A stretch of DNA of 36,786 bases, from positions 1-36,786 of the forward strand of contig CAZLDQ010000027.1 in the NCBI GenBank assembly GCA_964558295.1, read 5' to 3'. The notes beneath the pieces are model-generated. The model worked only from the letters and a program-made list of their open reading frames with translations, did no database searches and had not been told where the DNA came from. Every line of letters starts with the position of its first letter. The stretch's first letter is position 1. This stretch comes from JBDKTH01 sp964558295 (GTDB lineage Bacteria; Planctomycetota; Planctomycetia; Pirellulales; Thermoguttaceae). Positions 17,062-25,823 of the stretch are shown here, piece by piece. The position numbers and the translations under genes were made by a program.

Positions 17062-20016
17062 TCAGCGGTCTGAGCCCTGTTGGCGGCACTTTAAGTAGAG
17101 CTGGACTTCTTCGTACAGCGTGCCAGCAGGGAGTTGCGGCAACAAGGCCCCAATCCGAACAGGTTCCTGGAAACCATCGACGATAGTCATGGAAGCTAAT
17201 ACCTCCTCGGAAAGGCACCATTCCGCTCGAACGGGCAACCCCTCGTCAATCGCCCGTAGGGCATGATCGAGGACGGTCTCCCGTTGGATTCCTCGGATCG
17301 CCATACATTCTTCCATGGAAAAACCGTTCGACAGGAGACGCCAAGTCCAATAATAGCTCGGCCGTGCAGCGACAGAAGGAACTGGAGGGAGATCCCCTCG
17401 GCCTGGGCAGAAGACATCTTTACGGACTCGGGAAGGTGCGTCTCCGTGCTTTTCCTCGTCGGACGTCTCACCAATCCATCCCCTGCCAGCGGAGGGGAGT
17501 ACCCCCGATTCGTCCCGCTCCTTAGCGGAGTCGGAATCGAGATCAGGCGAATCGCTGAGTGTTTCCACGAGTTCGTCAGAGGCATTGTTCCCCGTCGTAT
17601 TCGGTGCCAGAATCGCCAGCAGGGCATTACCATAGCGTTCCAGCTTGGCCGGCCCGATCCCTTTGACCGTCAGCAGGCCGTCGAGCGAGGTGGGACGTTG
17701 CCGGGCCAGGTCTTCCAGGGTGCTTTTGGAGAAGATGTAATGGGGAGGCAGGCCGGCTTTGATGGCCGCCTGACTGCGCCATCGCAGCAGCTTGGTCACT
17801 AGGGTCGGATCGGCCGGAGGCAGCGTGGCCGGTTCGGAGGTTGCTTCGGTCGACGCCTTGTCGGCCGTTAGTTTTCGTTCTGCGGACTCGCCATTGAGCT
17901 TTGCCAGCAGATCGGCCGGAATGGGCAGATCCTCTGGTGGACCAGCGCGACCTTTCATCAAATCGGTACCCATTTCCGTCAGTTGTACCACCGGCCGATT
18001 GGGCTCAAGGTCCACCTGCTCCAGATGCCCTGTGGCGATCAGCCCGTCAACGAGCGTCACCACTTCCGGTTGTGTCAGGTGTTTGAGGAGCCCGAAGGTA
18101 CTCAATTGGTTCAGTCGCAGTCTGTCCAGCTTCGCCGAAGCGGATCCACAAAGCATTTGGGCGATGAGCGTCTTACCGCAACGAACCCTTGTCTGAGCCC
18201 GGGCCACACCGCTAAGCACCATGCGAAGCGCAGTGATGACGTTCTCGTTGATCGCCGGCTTTTCGTCCGCCGGCTTCGCAGTCAAGGTGGCCTGAGCGCG
18301 GATGCCCGTGCGATGGCAATTGTCGCAGTGGCCGCAAACGGTGGCGTTCTGTTCCCCGAAATACCGTAAGATTTCCTGTTGACGGCAGCGGGCGCTTAAA
18401 GCGAAACGGATTACCCGGTTGAGTTTCTCATATTCTGCTGCTTTGAGCCGTTCGGTGGCTTCGAAGTCGATTTCCAGGTTCTCGAACGGCACATCGCGCC
18501 GCAACATCCGAATGGCCCGGCCGCGAAACGGCGGCACGTAGGTGAACACATCAAGTTGATTCAACTCCCGCAGGGCCGTAGCAAGCGAGGTCTGGTCCAA
18601 CTCCGTTTCTTTCAAGAGTTCCTGAAGCTGGAAGTAGACCATTTCCTGGCGGCGAGTGCCGACGAGTCGTTCGATGGCCCGGATGACTTTGCGTTTGACT
18701 TTAGCCTGTTTGGGGAGCAGATCGACCAAGGTGGGCAGGTCACTGTCGAGCCGCACCGCCGCTCGATTTTGCGACGCCACCAGACGCTCAAGCACCCCGG
18801 CCGATTCCAGGAGTTGTTCGCAGGTTCCCACCCCTTCCGCACCGATTGGCAGGCCCAGCCGTTCCTTGATCTCCTGCTGGGTCAACTCGATCGGATCGGC
18901 CTCCAGTTCACAAAGCAACTCGTATACCCGGGCCACGTTCTCCCGATTCGGGTAGGCACTCTCGATGAAGAATTCTTGGATATAGCGATCGGAAGCCGAA
19001 TAGAGGAGCAGGCAATGAGACGGCTGCCCGTCGCGCCCGGCACGGCCGGCCTCCTGATAATAGGCTTCCAGGCTGCCGGGCAGGTTGTAATGCACCACAA
19101 AGCGGACGTCGGCCTTGTCAATGCCCATGCCGAAAGCGGTTGTAGCCGTAATGATCTCAACCTGGCCATTCATAAACGCCTCTTGGGTCGCGTGGCGTTG
19201 GTCAGGGGTCAAGCCGGCATGGTAGGCGGCCGAGGGTCGGCCTGCCTCCCGGGCGATCAGGTCGGCGACTTCTTCGGTCCGCTTTCGTGTTGACGCATAC
19301 ACAATCCCAGCGCCCCGCATTTTGCGCAGGAATTGCAGCAACATCTCGCCTTTCTGGCGTTCGGTCCGTGGCGACTGTACTTCATAGAAGAGGTTCGGCC
19401 TTGCAAACCCGGTGATGAATGTGCGAGGCTCGTGCAGTCGCAACTGCTCGACAATATCGCGCCGCACCGCATCGGTGGCCGTTGCCGTCAGGGCGATCGT
19501 AGGCGGATCGCCGATCAGACGGCGGAAGTGTCCCATCCGGGCGTAGTCGGGACGAAAATCATGTCCCCACTCACTAATGCAATGGGCCTCATCGATTGCC
19601 AGGAGCTTCAGTCGGGCTTCGCGCACCGCCTCCAAAAACCGCGAGCTGCGGAATCGCTCCGGCACGACGTAGACCAACCGGTACTGACCGGCGGCCATCT
19701 GGTCCAGGCGCGCATATTGTTCGGCGAAAGGGAGTGTGCTATTGATGAAGGTCGCCGGGATTCTGAGTGTCTGCAGCTGATCAACTTGGTCCTTCATTAA
19801 GGCGATCAGCGGTGAGACGACCAACGTCAGGCCGTCAAAGACCATGGCCGGCAGTTGATAACAGAGACTCTTCCCCCCACCGGTCGGCATGACGCATAGG
19901 CAGTCCCGGCCGGACAGCACCGTCGAAATCACTTCCTTCTGCCCCGGCCGAAACGCGTTCAGCCCAAACAGGGGAAGGTACGACTCCAGATTGCAAGGAG
20001 GGGCATCGTTCATCAT
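17062..20016 (-). CDS. recQ: Long RecQ-family ATP-dependent DNA helicase with HRDC and C-terminal HTH
   Basis: A 984-residue SF2 helicase, much longer than the roughly 600-residue E. coli RecQ. Helicase core: Walker A MPTGGGKS (43-50), DEAH box AIDEAHCISEWGHDFRPDY, motif III ALTATAT, motif VI QEAGRAGRDG. After the core comes an extra helical/winged-helix-like region of about 200 residues before the zinc-binding cysteines (C-R-Q-Q-E...C-GHC-DNC). An RQC winged helix, an HRDC domain (LLTVKGIGPAKLERYG), a low-complexity acidic linker rich in Ser/Asp/Glu, and a final HTH-like region complete it. It unwinds 3'-5' duplexes in recombination and fork repair. Start is one of two adjacent ATGs (20016 or 20013). 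It is divergent from the Nudix gene. Confidence 0.93.
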   Translation of the reverse strand: MMNDAPPCNLESYLPLFGLNAFRPGQKEVISTVLSGRDCLCVMPTGGGKSLCYQLPAMVFDGLTLVVSPLIALMKDQVDQLQTLRIPATFINSTLPFAEQYARLDQMAAGQYRLVYVVPERFRSSRFLEAVREARLKLLAIDEAHCISEWGHDFRPDYARMGHFRRLIGDPPTIALTATATDAVRRDIVEQLRLHEPRTFITGFARPNLFYEVQSPRTERQKGEMLLQFLRKMRGAGIVYASTRKRTEEVADLIAREAGRPSAAYHAGLTPDQRHATQEAFMNGQVEIITATTAFGMGIDKADVRFVVHYNLPGSLEAYYQEAGRAGRDGQPSHCLLLYSASDRYIQEFFIESAYPNRENVARVYELLCELEADPIELTQQEIKERLGLPIGAEGVGTCEQLLESAGVLERLVASQNRAAVRLDSDLPTLVDLLPKQAKVKRKVIRAIERLVGTRRQEMVYFQLQELLKETELDQTSLATALRELNQLDVFTYVPPFRGRAIRMLRRDVPFENLEIDFEATERLKAAEYEKLNRVIRFALSARCRQQEILRYFGEQNATVCGHCDNCHRTGIRAQATLTAKPADEKPAINENVITALRMVLSGVARAQTRVRCGKTLIAQMLCGSASAKLDRLRLNQLSTFGLLKHLTQPEVVTLVDGLIATGHLEQVDLEPNRPVVQLTEMGTDLMKGRAGPPEDLPIPADLLAKLNGESAERKLTADKASTEATSEPATLPPADPTLVTKLLRWRSQAAIKAGLPPHYIFSKSTLEDLARQRPTSLDGLLTVKGIGPAKLERYGNALLAILAPNTTGNNASDELVETLSDSPDLDSDSAKERDESGVLPSAGRGWIGETSDEEKHGDAPSRVRKDVFCPGRGDLPPVPSVAARPSYYWTWRLLSNGFSMEECMAIRGIQRETVLDHALRAIDEGLPVRAEWCLSEEVLASMTIVDGFQEPVRIGALLPQLPAGTLYEEVQLYLKCRQQGSDR

Positions 20017-20148
20017 CCTGCCACTGGCCAACCGCGGTGAACCGACCGCGTGACATGCCCGAGGATTATATCTCAAGCACAGGCCGTATCCAAGGACTCA
20101 CTGTCCCGGGTAGGCGAACTGGCCAACGCGCGATACGATAAGTAGACT

Positions 20149-20577
20149 ATGGCAGAGACTCCTCACAATGGACAGCGTCGCGGGGCGGTGGCCGTGATTG
20201 TACGGCAAGGACAACTCCTAGTCATTCGTCGCTCCCGGTGGGTTGTCGCCCCCCTGCGATTCTGTTTTCCAGGAGGAACGATCGAAAGCGACGAGACTGA
20301 GGAGGCAACCCTGGTGCGCGAGCTTCAGGAGGAGCTTGCTGCCGTTGTCAAACCGGTGCGGCGTCTCTGGGAAAGCGTCACTCCGTGGAACGTACACCTG
20401 GCTTGGTGGCTCGCTGACTTGGCTCCCCAGTCTCAACTCACGCCCAATCCGGCCGAGGTCGATTCCGTCTATTGGTACACACCGGCCGAATTGGCTGCGT
20501 TACCCGATCTTTTGGAGAGCAACCGCGTATTCCTGCAGGCTCTCGATGCAGGCAAGATTGACCTGACCTACGATTGA
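20149..20577 (+). CDS. Nudix hydrolase
   Basis: A 142-residue Nudix-fold hydrolase that would cleave a nucleoside diphosphate linked to another moiety. The Nudix box runs from G43 in GTIESDETEEATLVRELQEE; the catalytic Glu residues and Arg-Glu pair are present. The usual glycine near the end of the box (EExG) is alanine, a variation seen in active members. The substrate cannot be told. No clear ribosome binding site precedes the ATG at 20149. It is divergent from recQ (132 bp between starts) and convergent with the CX4CH gene, with only 15 bp between stop codons. Confidence 0.85.
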   Translation: MAETPHNGQRRGAVAVIVRQGQLLVIRRSRWVVAPLRFCFPGGTIESDETEEATLVRELQEELAAVVKPVRRLWESVTPWNVHLAWWLADLAPQSQLTPNPAEVDSVYWYTPAELAALPDLLESNRVFLQALDAGKIDLTYD

Positions 20578-20592
20578 CCTCCGGATATCGAC

Positions 20593-21828
20593 CTATTGCG
20601 GGGGCTCGCTATTTGTCGCCCCCGATTTGCCGGGAAAGAACTGCCGGTTGAAGATTTGAGGATCAAAGGGGTCTGCCGGGGTAAATTTCTTGGGTAATTC
20701 GCCTCGTTTGACGCCGGGCCGATCAAAACGTGAAGACACTGTCTGGGGCAGGCTGGCGTCCAATGGAGGGGCGGTGATAGACGTTTGTCCCTGAAGGTTT
20801 TCTGTGGGGGAGGACATCTCGGGGAACGCTCGTTCATCGCCCCCAAGCGTTTGCGCCCCGCTAAGGACCTGCGCCGCGGGAGTGGTGTACACTGCCGACG
20901 ATGCACGATGGATTGTCTTATTCTGCTCGACGTGCGATGCCTGCATCACCGCTTGCGTCGGTGCAGGCATCTGCGCTACACGATAGACCCAATCTTGAAG
21001 CTGCTGGTATTGAGCCGTCTGGCGATCGGTAAAAATTGGCCCTTTTGCATTGCCATGAGCACGCAATGGGATGGCCAATAACGGGCTAGCCTCTGGCTTG
21101 TTACGGTCGATCCATTGGAGGACCGTCTGCAGGTTCCGCTGGGTTATGCGCCGACTCGTTACACCACCAGCCGATACCCGGGTCAAGCTGAAGGTTTTCG
21201 AGGCTCCCGGACCATGGCAGCCAGAGGTCATGCAGTGGTTCATCAACATCGGCTGGATGGTCTGTGTGAAGCTCTCCATCGTACCGCTTGGCAGCTTGCG
21301 AACCAAGTGGTCCAGTTCATCCTCGGGCTCGCGATGTATCGCGGTCATGGCGATGGGTTGCCGTGGTTCAACACCTTCGCGCATTGCCTGTAATCGACGT
21401 TCCAGCAGAGGGATCATGGGATGCAAGGAGTCGAGCCGTTTCGCTTCGGCCAATTCGCGGCTGGCACTCTCCAATAAGCCCTGGCGTTGGCACCACTGAG
21501 CCAATTGGATGTGGTCCAGGGCACACTGGCAGGGGCTATACCGTTTACGGAACTGATAGGCCTCTTCGAGCGACGAGCAGCAGACCTCAACGTCGCTAGA
21601 CTTGATGCTTATCTGTCCGCCCCCCAGGGCGACGATGTGCCGGTCGCCAGCCTGTGTGATCTTTCCCTGGAAGACTTGGCCATTATGCAGCACCAGTACG
21701 CCTTCACGCGGCTCCGCCTGGATCTGCGATTCCTGATCGCAGGCCCTTGCTTCCCAAAAGCTTAGGACAAAGAGGACGGCCAATACCGCCAGTTTTCCCG
21801 CAGAGTATTCGCATGTATTTCGAATCAT
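20593..21828 (-). CDS. Secreted planctomycete protein with CX4CH haem-like motif
   Basis: A 411-residue protein with an N-terminal signal peptide (residues 5-29, ending ARA|C). Residues 41-90 form a small beta domain (VLHNGQVFQGKI...VEVCCSSLEEAY) followed by helical repeats (about 95-150). A single C199-x4-C204-H205 motif (CMTSGCHG) lies in a segment that looks like the cytochrome-like domains found in planctomycete secreted proteins, which would bind haem c or be a relic of such a site. The C-terminus (about 290-411) is Pro/Gln-rich and probably disordered. Function unknown. The frame is open for another 141 codons upstream, overlapping the acylphosphatase gene, but the signal peptide fixes the start at 21828 even though no ribosome binding site is visible. 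Confidence 0.7.
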   Translation of the reverse strand: MIRNTCEYSAGKLAVLAVLFVLSFWEARACDQESQIQAEPREGVLVLHNGQVFQGKITQAGDRHIVALGGGQISIKSSDVEVCCSSLEEAYQFRKRYSPCQCALDHIQLAQWCQRQGLLESASRELAEAKRLDSLHPMIPLLERRLQAMREGVEPRQPIAMTAIHREPEDELDHLVRKLPSGTMESFTQTIQPMLMNHCMTSGCHGPGASKTFSLTRVSAGGVTSRRITQRNLQTVLQWIDRNKPEASPLLAIPLRAHGNAKGPIFTDRQTAQYQQLQDWVYRVAQMPAPTQAVMQASHVEQNKTIHRASSAVYTTPAAQVLSGAQTLGGDERAFPEMSSPTENLQGQTSITAPPLDASLPQTVSSRFDRPGVKRGELPKKFTPADPFDPQIFNRQFFPGKSGATNSEPPQ

Positions 21829-21984
21829 GACGGGAGAGTAGGGAATGGCTTCCCCTGGGTCAAGATCGAATCGCCGGTCTGTCGGCTGATTCTCCCAAAA
21901 AAGAGGGGGGCTGTCCTGGTCGGACAACATCCACTGGATTCGCTCTCCGAATGGACTTATACTGGAAACTCTTGGAGGGCAGCA

Positions 21985-22272
21985 GTGACCGAGTCGAATG
22001 TGATCGAACAACGCGAAGCGTACTTCCAGGGGATGGTCCAGGGCGTCGGGTTTCGTTACACGGCTCGGCGAATCGCCGCTCGCTATGATGTGAGCGGCTA
22101 TGTTCAGAACCTGCCGGACGGCCGTGTTCTGCTGGTCGCCGAAGGGCGTGCTGCGGAACTGGATCGCCTGATGAATGCGGTCAAGGCGGAGATGGATCAA
22201 TTTATCGACAGTGTGGAGATTACCGTTCAGCCGGCTACCGGCCAGTTTCATGGCTTTGACATCCGGTTCTAG
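21985..22272 (+). CDS. acyP: Acylphosphatase
   Basis: A 95-residue acylphosphatase, which hydrolyses carboxyl-phosphate bonds such as in acetyl phosphate or 1,3-bisphosphoglycerate. Both signatures are intact: GMVQGVGFRYTAR with the phosphate-binding Arg, and GYVQNLPDGRV with the catalytic Asn. It starts with GTG at 21985; GGAGG 7 bases upstream makes this start secure. It is divergent from the CX4CH gene with 156 bp between starts. Confidence 0.94.
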   Translation: MTESNVIEQREAYFQGMVQGVGFRYTARRIAARYDVSGYVQNLPDGRVLLVAEGRAAELDRLMNAVKAEMDQFIDSVEITVQPATGQFHGFDIRF

Positions 22273-22458
22273 GTTTCAATCTGGTCGAACCAATGCCAAG
22301 CAGCCCACGTATGTACACGCAAGCGATCGGGAAGATCGGCCCCCGGCTTTCTCCAGTAACCTTCTGACGATGCGGAAGAGTGGGATTATCCTAAGGATCT
22401 GTCTCCAAGCTGGATGTGCACAGGCGCTGTTTGCGATCAGAAACCGGTTCGAAGGGGT

Positions 22459-22486
22459 TTGACGCTATTGTTTATCGAAGTCTAAC
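22459..22486 (+). promoter_or_regulatory. Promoter just upstream of the ABC-2 permease gene
   Basis: TTGACG (22459-22464, five of six), a 16-bp spacer and TCTAAC (22481-22486, four of six). The start codon at 22496 is only 9 bases further on, so the mRNA would be leaderless or nearly so, agreeing with the lack of a good ribosome binding site. Confidence 0.4.
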
Positions 22487-22495
22487 AGTCGGGAT

Positions 22496-23455
22496 ATGAG
22501 TATGGATCTGGCAGCCGGCAACCTGCTTCTTTTCGGTGCGCTTACGACATGGCTTAGACCACTCTGGCTCGTGGCTGTCGGAGCCGGCGGTGCCCTGCTT
22601 GCTTTCTTTGTGCTGTTTTTCCTCCTGCGGCTGGTTCTGCCGAAGGTCGCAGCCATTGCCAAAACCACAACGAAGGAAGCTCTTTCGCAGCCGCTGTTTT
22701 ACGTGTTGCTGGCTACGGGCATTGTGCTCTTGGCCCTCATCTTCCCGCTTCTCCCCTATAACACCTTTGGCGAAGACATTAAGATGCTCAAAGCCGAGGG
22801 GCTGACCTTAATCAAGCTCCTGGCCAGCATCCTGGCCGTCTGGACGGCGAGCGTGTCGATTGCCGAGGAAATCGAAGGCCGAACGGCCCTGACGCTCCTT
22901 TCCAAACCTGTCCAACGATGGCAGTTGATTCTGGGAAAGTTCATCGGGATCCTCGGGCCGGTTGTGATCCTGTTCATCGTCCTCGGAGCCGTGTTCCTGG
23001 CCTCGGTTTCTTATAAGGTGGTCTACGATGCTCGGGAGTCCGCTTTGCCCGAACCAACAAGCCTCGACTGCTACATGGAGATGGTCCAGATCGTTCCCGG
23101 CTTGGTCCTGCAGTTTCTTGAAGCCGTGGTACTCACGTCCATTAGCGTAGCCATTTCCACGCGTCTCCCTATGCTGGCCAACATCGTGATCTGTGTGTCG
23201 ATTTACGTGTTGGGCCATTTGGTTCCCGTACTGGTCAACTCCTCGGCCGGCCAGTTTGAGATGGTCTCGTTCGTCGGTCGGTTTTTGGCGGCGGTTCTGC
23301 CGGTACTTGACCATTTCACGATGGAGACCGCCATCTCGACAGGCCAGCAGGTTCCGCCGGTCTATCTTGGCTGGGCGGTCGTCTATTGCGCACTCTATAG
23401 CGGCGCGGCCATGCTTTTGGCCCTGCTGTTGTTCGAAGACCGCGACTTGGCCTAG
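22496..23455 (+). CDS. ABC-2 type transporter permease-like membrane protein
   Basis: A 319-residue protein with about seven membrane segments: one long helix region at 20-50, one at 65-85, then pairs from about 105 onward, and a last helix at 290-312. The stretch IAEEIEGRTALTLLSKPVQRWQLILGKF (split over a cytosolic loop near 120-150) is typical of ABC-2 permeases such as the NosY/GldF type. Such permeases normally work with an ATPase encoded beside them, but none is here; the gene stands alone, convergent with the rhamnose-mutarotase-like gene (11 bp between stops). Substrate unknown. Confidence 0.75.
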   Translation: MSMDLAAGNLLLFGALTTWLRPLWLVAVGAGGALLAFFVLFFLLRLVLPKVAAIAKTTTKEALSQPLFYVLLATGIVLLALIFPLLPYNTFGEDIKMLKAEGLTLIKLLASILAVWTASVSIAEEIEGRTALTLLSKPVQRWQLILGKFIGILGPVVILFIVLGAVFLASVSYKVVYDARESALPEPTSLDCYMEMVQIVPGLVLQFLEAVVLTSISVAISTRLPMLANIVICVSIYVLGHLVPVLVNSSAGQFEMVSFVGRFLAAVLPVLDHFTMETAISTGQQVPPVYLGWAVVYCALYSGAAMLLALLLFEDRDLA

Positions 23456-23466
23456 CAGTAGACGAG

Positions 23467-24147
23467 TCAGCGCGAAGCCCGGTTCACGTCTGGAACCGTC
23501 GAAGGTCCTGTGATATTGCTGTATGGATGAAGGTCCTTATGGAAAATCTCCTCCATCGAGGGCCCCAGCGGAGCGTTCGAGACAGGCAGTAAGACGACTT
23601 GACATGCCGAACAGGCTTCTTCCCACTTGCGGTAGGCCGGATCGCGAGCCAGGAGGGTCAGATCGACTTCGGGATTCGAGCCGGAGTACTCGAAATAGCG
23701 AACCGCGTAGTAGTCGCCGCTTACCAGACCGATGTGGACCGAGTAGTTGCGCACGTTGTGAGTGGCCATGGCCTTGATGACTTCCGCCGGAATCTCATCA
23801 TACAGGCGTTTGTATTTCTGCACCGCTTCTGGCAGCCGGCTCGTTGAAGACCTTGCCTGCCGCTTTTCCTGTTCTTTGGGGACCTTCGCGTCCTGTGGTT
23901 CGTCGACTGCCGTGTTTAACAGATAGAGCGAACAGTATCGCTTCCAACTGGCCGCATCTTGTGTGGCCGTCACGGCCGGGTCCACCGATTGGTCCGTGCC
24001 TGCCGGTTCCAGATCGACCTGCGGCAGGCTTCTCGCAATTCGTTTTCCGAGAGGCTGCTGTTCGCACCCTGCAAACATCAGCCCGACGCTTAACATGACA
24101 GCCAGAGCAACCCCATGAGTGACGCGCGACCGAACCAAGCGATTCAT
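23467..24147 (-). CDS. Lipoprotein with L-rhamnose mutarotase (RhaM)-like domain
   Basis: A 226-residue protein. The N-terminus is a lipoprotein signal with FAGC at 25-28, so Cys28 is likely lipid-modified and the protein membrane-anchored. From about residue 68 the chain follows the RhaM ferredoxin-like fold: strand RYCSLYLL (70-77), helix with KYKRLYDEIP (111-120), HNVRNYSVHI (130-139), YFEYSG (151-156), RDPAYRKWEEACSACQ (168-183), and the MEEIFHKD ending (198-205). RhaM interconverts rhamnose anomers in the cytoplasm. Here the usual His of the RRH motif is Tyr116, while the nearby Tyr112 and Asn134-Tyr135 remain, and about 25 residues are inserted between the first strand and helix. It may bind rather than convert a sugar. 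AGGAG lies 7 bases before the ATG. It follows the UxaA pair on the same strand. Confidence 0.68.
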   Translation of the reverse strand: MNRLVRSRVTHGVALAVMLSVGLMFAGCEQQPLGKRIARSLPQVDLEPAGTDQSVDPAVTATQDAASWKRYCSLYLLNTAVDEPQDAKVPKEQEKRQARSSTSRLPEAVQKYKRLYDEIPAEVIKAMATHNVRNYSVHIGLVSGDYYAVRYFEYSGSNPEVDLTLLARDPAYRKWEEACSACQVVLLPVSNAPLGPSMEEIFHKDLHPYSNITGPSTVPDVNRASR

Positions 24148-24259
24148 GGTCAGCTCCTATTAACCGGCTCTGTGGCTAGACTGCGTTCCCCCCAAGAAAC
24201 GAACAAGCTTTTCTGCCCTACCGTTAAAAGGATACGTTATTGTTGCGATAAGGCCCCCA

Positions 24260-25450
24260 CTATCCTATCGGCAGACAGGTCGGGCCACTCGGCTCAAACC
24301 ACTTATAGGTGAGAATGAATTCCTGGTGCCGGAGCCGTTCCGAAGCCGTCTGGGCCCCCTGGGCGACAGCCAGCACCAACTCGACAATCTCCTGGCCGAT
24401 TTCGTCGAGGGTTGCATTTCCTTCGAGAATCCGGCCTGCATTGATGTCCATATCCTCTGACAGTCGGCGGTAAGTGTCGGGATTTGCACAGATTTTAATG
24501 ACCGGCGCAATCGCCGAACCGACTACCGAGCCTCGCCCGGTGGTAAACAGGTTGACATGGCAGCCACAGGCGATCAGTTCGACAATCTCGGCATTATCGG
24601 AAATATTGGGAAAGCCAAACCGGACCTCCCCATCGGGCACGACGTCAAGGAGGTAGAGCCCACCGCGAGGTGGGACGTCACCCGGCTTGAGCAGCCCTGA
24701 AATCTGCGACTTGCCGCTCTTCGAGTACGCTCCCAGGGATTTCTCTTCAATGGTCGTCAGACCTCCCTCGGCGTTGCCAGGAGCGAAGCTGCTGTGGCCC
24801 AGGGTGGCGTAATAGCGGGCGGCTTTGGCCACCGAGGCAACGATCTCCTGCCCGAGTTCCGGGGTGACCGCCCGGTTTGCCATGAAGTCTTCGCAACCGA
24901 TTAGTTCACCGGTTTCTTCAAAGATCGCCGTTGCTCCCTGCTGGATCAACAGGTCGAAGGCACGCCCTGCGGCCGGATTGGCTGTCAAACCGCTGGTAGC
25001 ATCTGAGCCTCCACAAATCGTGCCGATGACCAGTTCCTCGACACCCATGTTTACACGCGATGTTCTCTGAAGCTGACCGAGCACTTCCTCAATCCAAGCC
25101 CGGCCGGCTTGGACGGTACGCGACGTCCCCCCTAGTTCCTGAATCACAACCGTATGTACCGGCCGGCCTGTATTCTTGATCGTCTCGGCCAATCCGTGGC
25201 GATCGAAACTCTCGCATCCAAGCGAAACCAATAGGACGGCGCCGACGTTCGGATGGGTACAAATCTGCTTCATGATCCGATCGGCGTAGGCATTCGGATA
25301 GCAGCCAGAGAAGCCGATGAGATGTACGTCCTGGTCGCGAAAAGGTGTTGCAATCTCGGCCGCAACGTGATGGGAGCACTCGACCAAGTAGGCTACCGCT
25401 ACCACATTGCGGATCCCCTTACGTCCGTCCGACCTCAGGAAGCCCTGCAT
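24260..25450 (-). CDS. UxaA-family sugar-acid dehydratase/lyase, large subunit
   Basis: A 396-residue protein of the altronate dehydratase (UxaA) / galactarate dehydratase / sulfolactate sulfo-lyase (SuyB) family, which eliminates water or sulfite from hydroxy acids using an iron centre. Motifs seen: GFLRSDGRKGIRN at the start, VLLVSLGCES (72-81), the signature GTICGGSDATSG (143-154), GNAEGGLTTIEEKSLGAYSKSG, and IKICANP...EDMDINAG near the end. Length fits the large subunit of split forms; the SAF small subunit is encoded directly upstream, with one base between its stop and this ATG, so translation is coupled. The substrate cannot be told from sequence. Neighbouring mutarotase-like lipoprotein hints at a sugar-derived acid. 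Confidence 0.88.
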   Translation of the reverse strand: MQGFLRSDGRKGIRNVVAVAYLVECSHHVAAEIATPFRDQDVHLIGFSGCYPNAYADRIMKQICTHPNVGAVLLVSLGCESFDRHGLAETIKNTGRPVHTVVIQELGGTSRTVQAGRAWIEEVLGQLQRTSRVNMGVEELVIGTICGGSDATSGLTANPAAGRAFDLLIQQGATAIFEETGELIGCEDFMANRAVTPELGQEIVASVAKAARYYATLGHSSFAPGNAEGGLTTIEEKSLGAYSKSGKSQISGLLKPGDVPPRGGLYLLDVVPDGEVRFGFPNISDNAEIVELIACGCHVNLFTTGRGSVVGSAIAPVIKICANPDTYRRLSEDMDINAGRILEGNATLDEIGQEIVELVLAVAQGAQTASERLRHQEFILTYKWFEPSGPTCLPIG

Positions 25451-25451
25451 G

Positions 25452-25787
25452 TCAGTCTCTCTTCAAAAACGGGTTGACACCGTCCAGCGTATAGGTGGGC
25501 AGGTAATCGCTGGCCACATTGTGCGTGTGGACATAGTCGCCCGGTCGGATGTCCTGCGTGGCCGTGCCGATCGGGGCCCCATACTTTACTACCTTCTCAC
25601 CCCGCGCGATCGGAACCACTGCAATCTTGTGGCCGGTGGGAATACGTTGGGAAATGGTGACCATCCGGCCACCAATGGCGATTACCTCTCCGGCCTCGAT
25701 CGTCCTGGCAGCCACGCTGATGTTGTCTTCCGACGCCAATTGGAGCAGGCGTGGATCATGTGGTGGTGTTGGCAGCGAACTCGACAT
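25452..25787 (-). CDS. UxaA-family dehydratase/lyase, small (SAF domain) subunit
   Basis: A 111-residue SAF-domain protein, the N-terminal module of UxaA or the separate SuyA-like subunit. The signature GHKIAVVPIARGEKVVKYG (52-70) followed by IGTATQDIRPGDYVHTHNV is clear. The role is to complete the active site of the large subunit encoded immediately downstream. The ATG at 25787 has no obvious ribosome binding site. It lies 36 bp after the metallopeptidase gene on the same strand, suggesting one transcript. Confidence 0.88.
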   Translation of the reverse strand: MSSSLPTPPHDPRLLQLASEDNISVAARTIEAGEVIAIGGRMVTISQRIPTGHKIAVVPIARGEKVVKYGAPIGTATQDIRPGDYVHTHNVASDYLPTYTLDGVNPFLKRD

Positions 25788-25823
25788 GGTTCGTTGGTTT
25801 GTGCGGAAGGGTTTTTCGTTTTT

